DNA of 64,000 nt, from contig JALGZR010000008.1 of NCBI GenBank assembly GCA_025774805.1, forward strand, positions 1 through 64,000. The letters run 5' to 3'. Of this stretch, positions 59,861 to 64,000 are shown one piece after another; the first letter of the stretch is position 1; each line of letters opens with the position of its first letter. Origin of the DNA: a bacterium. GTDB lineage: Bacteria; ARS69. Both the position numbers and the translations under genes were made by a program. The notes under the pieces were generated by a model. That model did no database searches and was not told the DNA's origin. It worked only from the letters and a program-made list of their open reading frames with translations.

Positions 59861-60702
59861 AGTGTGATCGGGCTCGGAAGCTCGTTTCTCACGCTCTTGA
59901 CCGCGCCCTGCCGGCCGGCGAGAGCGATGAGCATCACCGCCACCTGGAAGACTGTCCCCCCTGTCGCACGTTTGCCGCCGAGCTGAAGGAGTCGCTGCTT
60001 CTCCTCGAGGAGCTGCCGACGATCGAGGTGGACGAACGCTTCAACGCCGCCGTCTGGGCCCGGATCCGGCGCGACGATCGGGCGGTGTCGCTGGCCGCCC
60101 GCCTGAGGGAGGGATTGGCCGAGGTCGTCGACCGTCTCGATCTGTCGGGCGCCGCACTGAAATGGAGTCCGCTGGCGATCGCCGCGGCGCTTCTGTTGAT
60201 GTTCGGGATCTTCTCCGGGCCTCTGCCCGGGGACCAGGAGTCCTCTCTCGCCGATCGACGGGGAGATGCGAGGATCGGCGACTCCGCTCCCCCGGACGAG
60301 GGGAGACGGCCGTCCGACGGGCTTCGAGCGGGGGAGGAGTTGGCCTCCGCCGGAGCGGGCGACTTCGGCACGGCGGGGATGACGGGAGTGGAGGGCACGG
60401 TCGAGGAGGGCCGTCCGTACACCCTGGCGAGCGACGAGGAGACGCCGGGCGGGATCCCCGCCGCCGTCGAGCGCTATCTTCTGCGGAACTCCCGAGAGCT
60501 CCGAATCGACCGGGATCAAGATCACGACCCGGAGCGATTCCGCCGGGCGAACTACAGCTATCCGTTGCGTCGCGTTCCGGATCCCTCCGCGTTCTGGTCG
60601 GATTTCGGCATTCGCCCGGTGACGGGGGGAGCTCCCGCCTCGGCCTCCCCGCCGGTACTGCGTCCCGCCGGCGGCCCGAAGCCGACGGTCATCTCGTTCT
60701 GA
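59857..60702 (+). CDS. Anti-sigma factor, zinc-finger (ZAS) type, membrane-spanning
   Basis: 281 residues from TTG 59857, overlapping the sigma stop by four bases, with GGAGGGAAG upstream. N-terminal ZAS motif: C3 and HHRHLEDCPPC (His-x3-Cys-x2-Cys), which binds the sigma factor. A single membrane helix lies at about 106-121 (SPLAIAAALLLMFGIF). The remaining 160 residues would be periplasmic and disordered, ending in a Tyr/Pro-rich segment. It probably holds the sigma factor at the membrane until a signal releases it. Confidence 0.85.
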   Translation: MKCDRARKLVSHALDRALPAGESDEHHRHLEDCPPCRTFAAELKESLLLLEELPTIEVDERFNAAVWARIRRDDRAVSLAARLREGLAEVVDRLDLSGAALKWSPLAIAAALLLMFGIFSGPLPGDQESSLADRRGDARIGDSAPPDEGRRPSDGLRAGEELASAGAGDFGTAGMTGVEGTVEEGRPYTLASDEETPGGIPAAVERYLLRNSRELRIDRDQDHDPERFRRANYSYPLRRVPDPSAFWSDFGIRPVTGGAPASASPPVLRPAGGPKPTVISF

Positions 60703-60722
60703 CCCCGAGGGTCCTTTCTCCG

Positions 60723-61925
60723 ATGGGAGATCTCGTCCGACCCCGACTCCCGTTCCTGTTGGGCGGGTTGCTCGTGGCCCTCTGTCCGCTTCTCGTCACC
60801 GCGGGGGCGACCGCGCCGGCGACGCCTCCTCCGTCCGACACCCCCGAGCCCGGCCCGCTGCAGGAGGAGGAGATCCTCCGCGTGGCGGGGGGCTGGAAGG
60901 ACCGGGTCTTCCTGGTCGTCGCCGACGGAGGTCCGTGCCGGGTCCCCGTGCAGGAGGTGCTGGAGAATCCCCGGGCGCTGTTCCGGAACCGCCGGGTGGG
61001 GTGCGCGGTCTACGTGGGGCACGGAAACGAGTTGCTCACGACCTCCTCCGTCGTGCACGGCAACACCGAAGTCGAGATCTTCAGCGAGAGCGGATTCCAC
61101 ACCGTGGCGCGGGTGGCGGGACGCGATCCGTACCTCGACCTCGCTCTCCTCGTGGCCATGACGGAGCTGCCGGAGGTCGGATCGCTCTCTCCTCCGGAGA
61201 TCGCCTCGGATCCCGTTCCGGGCTCCTCCTGCCTGGTCCTCGGCAACGCGTACGGGCGCTCGCTGTCGGCCACGCTCGGCACGATCGGCTCCACCGTCGA
61301 GATCATGCCCACCGGCCTGCCCATCCGGGTGATTCGTGTCGAGGTGCCGGTCTTTCCGGGAGACTCCGGAGGGCCGATCCTCGACGGCCGGGGACGCTTC
61401 GTCGGCATCGTGACGGCCGCCATCCAGTCCGGCTCCCACCCCGGACTGGTGCTCGAGGGAACGATCGGGGAGCGGGAGATCCGGGCCCGGCACGCCGTTC
61501 CGGCCGGCCGGGCCGGATTCGCCGTTCCCGCCGCGCAGTGCGAACGCGCGTGGCAGGACCTGCGGCAGCACGGACGGGTTCGCCGCGGCTACCTCGGCGT
61601 TCGGATGGCGCTCGACGACGGCAGCGGCGGGGGGGCCCACATTCTCGGCACGCTGCCGAACAGCCCGGCGGAGGCGGTGGGCATCCAGCCCGGGGACCTC
61701 ATCGTCCAGTTCGGGTCGATCCGGATCACGACACCCCAGCAGTTCGTCGCCCTCGTCGCGGCGAACTCTCCCCGGACGCGCCTGGAGATCCATCTGATTC
61801 GTGATCGAGCGAAGCGCCGCGTCTCGGTGGAGCTGGGGGAGGCGGGCCGCCCGATGGGCCTGAGGTCGCTCGGCACGCCCTCCGAGCTCGGGGCGGCTCC
61901 GGAGACGGCGCGCACCCCTCGTTGA
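60723..61925 (+). CDS. HtrA/DegP-like protein with PDZ domain, catalytic His missing
   Basis: 400 residues. A signal peptide or anchor (PFLLGGLLVALCPLLVTAGA) leads to a trypsin-like fold and a PDZ domain (RRGYLGVRMALDDGSGGGAH, then NSPAEAVGIQPGDLIVQFGS). Compared with HtrA, the Asp (D139 in RDPYLDLALL) and Ser (S215 in FPGDSGGPILDG) are kept. The position of the catalytic His in T-N-N-H-V-V is Ser 109 (LTTSSVV). It may therefore be a pseudo-protease or chaperone, or a sensor. It sits directly after the sigma/anti-sigma pair, 20 bases downstream. Confidence 0.83.
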   Translation: MGDLVRPRLPFLLGGLLVALCPLLVTAGATAPATPPPSDTPEPGPLQEEEILRVAGGWKDRVFLVVADGGPCRVPVQEVLENPRALFRNRRVGCAVYVGHGNELLTTSSVVHGNTEVEIFSESGFHTVARVAGRDPYLDLALLVAMTELPEVGSLSPPEIASDPVPGSSCLVLGNAYGRSLSATLGTIGSTVEIMPTGLPIRVIRVEVPVFPGDSGGPILDGRGRFVGIVTAAIQSGSHPGLVLEGTIGEREIRARHAVPAGRAGFAVPAAQCERAWQDLRQHGRVRRGYLGVRMALDDGSGGGAHILGTLPNSPAEAVGIQPGDLIVQFGSIRITTPQQFVALVAANSPRTRLEIHLIRDRAKRRVSVELGEAGRPMGLRSLGTPSELGAAPETARTPR

Positions 61926-61973
61926 CCCCCTTTCCCCCCCATGCTAGCGTGCGGCCGCTTTCGGGAGAGCCCC

Positions 61974-62999
61974 ATGTACCGAACCGCCGCCACCCTCCTG
62001 ATTCCCGCACTCGGCGCGCTCCTCGGCTGCTCGGAAGGCAAACGGATTCCCGCGATCGGGCCGGGTTACGAAATCGTCATCCTGTCCCCCGCCGACGACC
62101 GGGCCCTGGGCAAGCGCGTCGCCACGATCCTCTCGAAGGAGATCCGTCTCGTCCGGTATGAGCCGACGTTCGCGACGATCGACGACGCGCTCGAGGAGTA
62201 CTCCTTCTACCGGACGCGCAAGCTCCTCTTCGCCGTCGCCCCCGCCGGTCACGATTCCCTCGTCCGGATGATGAAGCGCGCCACCGGAACCGAGGTGCCC
62301 ACGTCCTTCCCCGGTCTCTGGGTCGTGAAGGAGCCGTTCGCCGCGGGGCAGGTACTTCTCGTCCTCACCGGAGAGCGGCCGGCGCTCGTCGAGGTTCTCA
62401 CCACGCGGGGGGACGAGCTCCTCGAGATCGCGGAGGAGACGGCGGTGACGTTGTTGCTCACGAACCTCTTCCGGGCCGGCGAGATGGCCGGGGCGCGCGA
62501 GCGGATGCTCGATCTCTGGGGATGGGGCGTTCGCCTGCCGCCCGAATGGGTGGTCGACGATCGCTTCGCCTCGCAGAGCTTCGTCAGGGTCTGGCGGGAC
62601 GGACCGGTGGCTCAGCTCTTCGTATCGTGGGAGCCGGGGCGGGTCGAGCGATCGCCGCAGGAGTGGCTGTCGCGCCGCGACGAGCTGACCGGTCTGTTCT
62701 ACCAGGGAGACATGGTGTCGCGCGTTCCGGACCGGGTTCACGCGTCCCGAGGCGAGACGCCGTTCGGAATCGAGGGGGTCGTCCTGAGCGGTCTCTGGGA
62801 GAACGAGATCTACGTGATCGGAGGGCCTTTCGCATCCTGGACATTTCACTGTCCGCAGGACGATCGCACGTACTTCGTGGACATCAGCGTGTACGCACCC
62901 GATCGGGACAAACGGCCCCTGATGCGGATGCTCGAGGCGGTGGTCCGGACGTTCCGGTGCGGCTGCGTCGCGCCCCCGCCTCCGGAGGCCGCGACGTGA
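61974..62999 (+). CDS. DUF4837-family lipoprotein
   Basis: 341 residues. ATG 61974 with GGGAGAG upstream; the signal peptide ends in a lipobox GALLGC (Cys near 19). The body has IVILSPADDRALGKRVATIL, LFAVAPAGHDSLVRMMKRAT, LWGWGVRLPPEWVVDDRFAS and GGPFASWTFHCPQDDRTYFV, as in DUF4837 proteins of Bacteroidetes-like bacteria. Function unknown. It closes the sigma factor operon and overlaps aroB by four bases. Confidence 0.75.
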   Translation: MYRTAATLLIPALGALLGCSEGKRIPAIGPGYEIVILSPADDRALGKRVATILSKEIRLVRYEPTFATIDDALEEYSFYRTRKLLFAVAPAGHDSLVRMMKRATGTEVPTSFPGLWVVKEPFAAGQVLLVLTGERPALVEVLTTRGDELLEIAEETAVTLLLTNLFRAGEMAGARERMLDLWGWGVRLPPEWVVDDRFASQSFVRVWRDGPVAQLFVSWEPGRVERSPQEWLSRRDELTGLFYQGDMVSRVPDRVHASRGETPFGIEGVVLSGLWENEIYVIGGPFASWTFHCPQDDRTYFVDISVYAPDRDKRPLMRMLEAVVRTFRCGCVAPPPPEAAT

Positions 63000-64000
63000 C
63001 CCGGATTCCCGCGGTTCGGGTCGAGCTGGGAGAGCGGTCCTACGACGTCCTCGCCGGAGAGGGCGCCGCCGACGCACTGCTCGACCACGTGGCGAGCACC
63101 GACGCGGGCCGGATCGCCGTGGTGGCGGCGGGGAACGTGTTCGACATCCACGGAGAAGCGGTCATTGCCGGTCTCGATCGGCGGGGGAAGCGCTCGACCG
63201 TGCACCGCCTGCCGCCGGGCGAGCAGGGCAAGTCGCTCCCGGTCGTGGGCGGGATCATCGACGAGATCCTCTCCGAGGACTTCGAACGGCGGGACCTCGT
63301 ACTGGGGCTGGGAGGCGGCGCCGCCACCGACGTGGCGGGCTTCGTCGCCTCCCTCCTGTTGCGGGGAGTGCGGTGGGTGGTCCTGCCCACCTCCCTCCTC
63401 GGGCAGGTCGACGCCGCGGTCGGGGGCAAGACGGGAGTGAACGTCCGCCGGGGAAAGAACCTCGTCGGCACGTTTCACCAGCCGCGGGCGGTGGGTTGCG
63501 ACACCGGCTTCCTCGCGACTCTTCCCGCGCGGGAGTTCCGGGCCGGGATGGCGGAGGTCGTCAAGACCGCGTGGATCGGCGATCCGTCCCTCTTCGAGGC
63601 ATTGGAACGGGATCCGCCGAAGGACGCGTCCCATCCCCGCCTCCCCGAGACGATCCGTCGTTGCATCGCCGTGAAGGCCGACATCGTCTCACAGGACGAG
63701 CGGGAGGCGGGACGGCGGGCAAGTCTCAACTTCGGCCACACGCTCGGTCACGCGATCGAGACCGAGAGCGGGATGAGCTACCTCCACGGGGAGTGCGTGT
63801 CGCTCGGTATGGTGGCGGCCCTCCACATCTCCGTCGAGACCGGCCGTTGCGAAGCGAGCCTCCTCGAGCGTCTGCTCGCGCTGCTCGAAGACCTCGGGTT
63901 GCCCGTCCGCGATCCGTCGCTCGACACCGACGCGATCCTCGCGCGCACCCGCGCCGACAAGAAGCGGAGGGAAGGCGGCGACCGCTACCAGTTGACACGC
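62996..64000 (+). CDS. aroB: 3-dehydroquinate synthase, partial at right edge
   Basis: 335 codons from GTG 62996 to the last base, with no stop in the window; about 20-30 residues are likely missing. Motifs: GEQGKSLPVVGGIIDEILSE, LVLGLGGGAATDVAGFVASL (NAD site), PTSLLGQVDAAVGGKTGVNV with the metal/substrate Lys, FHQPRAV, AEVVKTAWIGD and LNFGHTLGHAIETESG with two zinc His, and HGECVSLGMVAAL. Second step of the shikimate pathway. The start is inside the last codons of the DUF4837 gene. Confidence 0.95.
   Translation, partial: MTRIPAVRVELGERSYDVLAGEGAADALLDHVASTDAGRIAVVAAGNVFDIHGEAVIAGLDRRGKRSTVHRLPPGEQGKSLPVVGGIIDEILSEDFERRDLVLGLGGGAATDVAGFVASLLLRGVRWVVLPTSLLGQVDAAVGGKTGVNVRRGKNLVGTFHQPRAVGCDTGFLATLPAREFRAGMAEVVKTAWIGDPSLFEALERDPPKDASHPRLPETIRRCIAVKADIVSQDEREAGRRASLNFGHTLGHAIETESGMSYLHGECVSLGMVAALHISVETGRCEASLLERLLALLEDLGLPVRDPSLDTDAILARTRADKKRREGGDRYQLTR

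Noticed and set aside
1..64000. CRISPR array, transposase, replication origin or rRNA operon
   Set aside because: No regularly spaced repeats, transposase motifs, DnaA-box cluster or rRNA sequence was seen on reading the window.

Overview
This is a 64 kb piece of a very GC-rich bacterial chromosome with no prophage, insertion sequence or CRISPR array. It carries mostly housekeeping genes packed into long same-strand operons with 4-base start/stop overlaps. The cell envelope looks Gram-negative: a beta-barrel exporter, lipoproteins with lipoboxes, a YceI-type periplasmic protein, MurJ, and an ECF sigma/anti-sigma operon with a periplasmic HtrA-like protein. A secreted peptidase ends in a FlgD-like/secretion-tail beta domain, and there is a microcompartment operon. 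Together these suggest an uncultured FCB-like or Eisenbacteria/Krumholzibacteria-like lineage. That placement is inference only; no 16S gene is present.

Layout. 1-2.8 kb: end of a poly-N-acetylglucosamine (pga/ica type) exopolysaccharide operon (synthase end, TPR/barrel exporter, deacetylase). 2.9-7.1 kb: ClC channel with CBS domains, a small secreted protein, ettA. 7.2-13.0 kb: YceI, pgi-glk, a GH13 glycosidase and a divergent SatD-like HTH gene. 13.0-13.6 kb: a 585-bp gene-free stretch with a sigma-54-like promoter and several strong hairpins. 13.6-15.7 kb: an M28 peptidase interrupted by a beta-propeller. 16.0-21.9 kb: a complete-looking bacterial microcompartment (BMC) operon: two hexamer, one tandem and three pentamer shell proteins, a CoA-acylating aldehyde dehydrogenase, a PduS/RnfC-like Fe-S protein and a class II sugar-phosphate aldolase. 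21.9-34.4 kb: rpsT, then murJ-uvrC-ogt-xerD-scpA-scpB-rluB-aroA-cmk-plsC-rpsA. 34.4-44.7 kb: tRNA-Val, infC-rplT-pheS-pheT-zapB-like-zapA-ymdB-folD-xseA-xseB-ispA and a DUF212 gene. 44.8-50.5 kb: dxs-recN-CDP-alcohol transferase, and a sulfatase-fold lipoprotein. 50.6-53.3 kb: aceE on the minus strand. 53.5-58.9 kb: tRNA-Arg, then a peptide/nickel-type ABC importer (binding protein and two permeases, no ATPases) and a secreted TPR protein. 59.1-64 kb: ECF sigma factor, zinc-type anti-sigma factor, an HtrA-like protein lacking its catalytic His, a DUF4837 lipoprotein, and the start of aroB.

The most unusual items are these. (1) A dispersed repeat family sits at gene 3' ends, so that the TAG stop codon of the gene is the first three bases of the repeat. 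Two copies are identical over 30 bases, others are diverged, one is an inverted pair, and a 184-bp near-palindrome begins in the same way. (2) The aldolase-type BMC locus has a PduT-like shell protein lacking the cluster Cys and a PduS-like protein lacking the flavin/NADH-binding N-terminus. It also has matching encapsulation helices on the N-terminus of one enzyme and the C-terminus of the other. (3) infC has no ATG/GTG/TTG start and appears to start at ATC or ATT. (4) rpmI is absent from the infC-rplT junction. (5) There is a candidate noncoding transcript at 13.3-13.6 kb.
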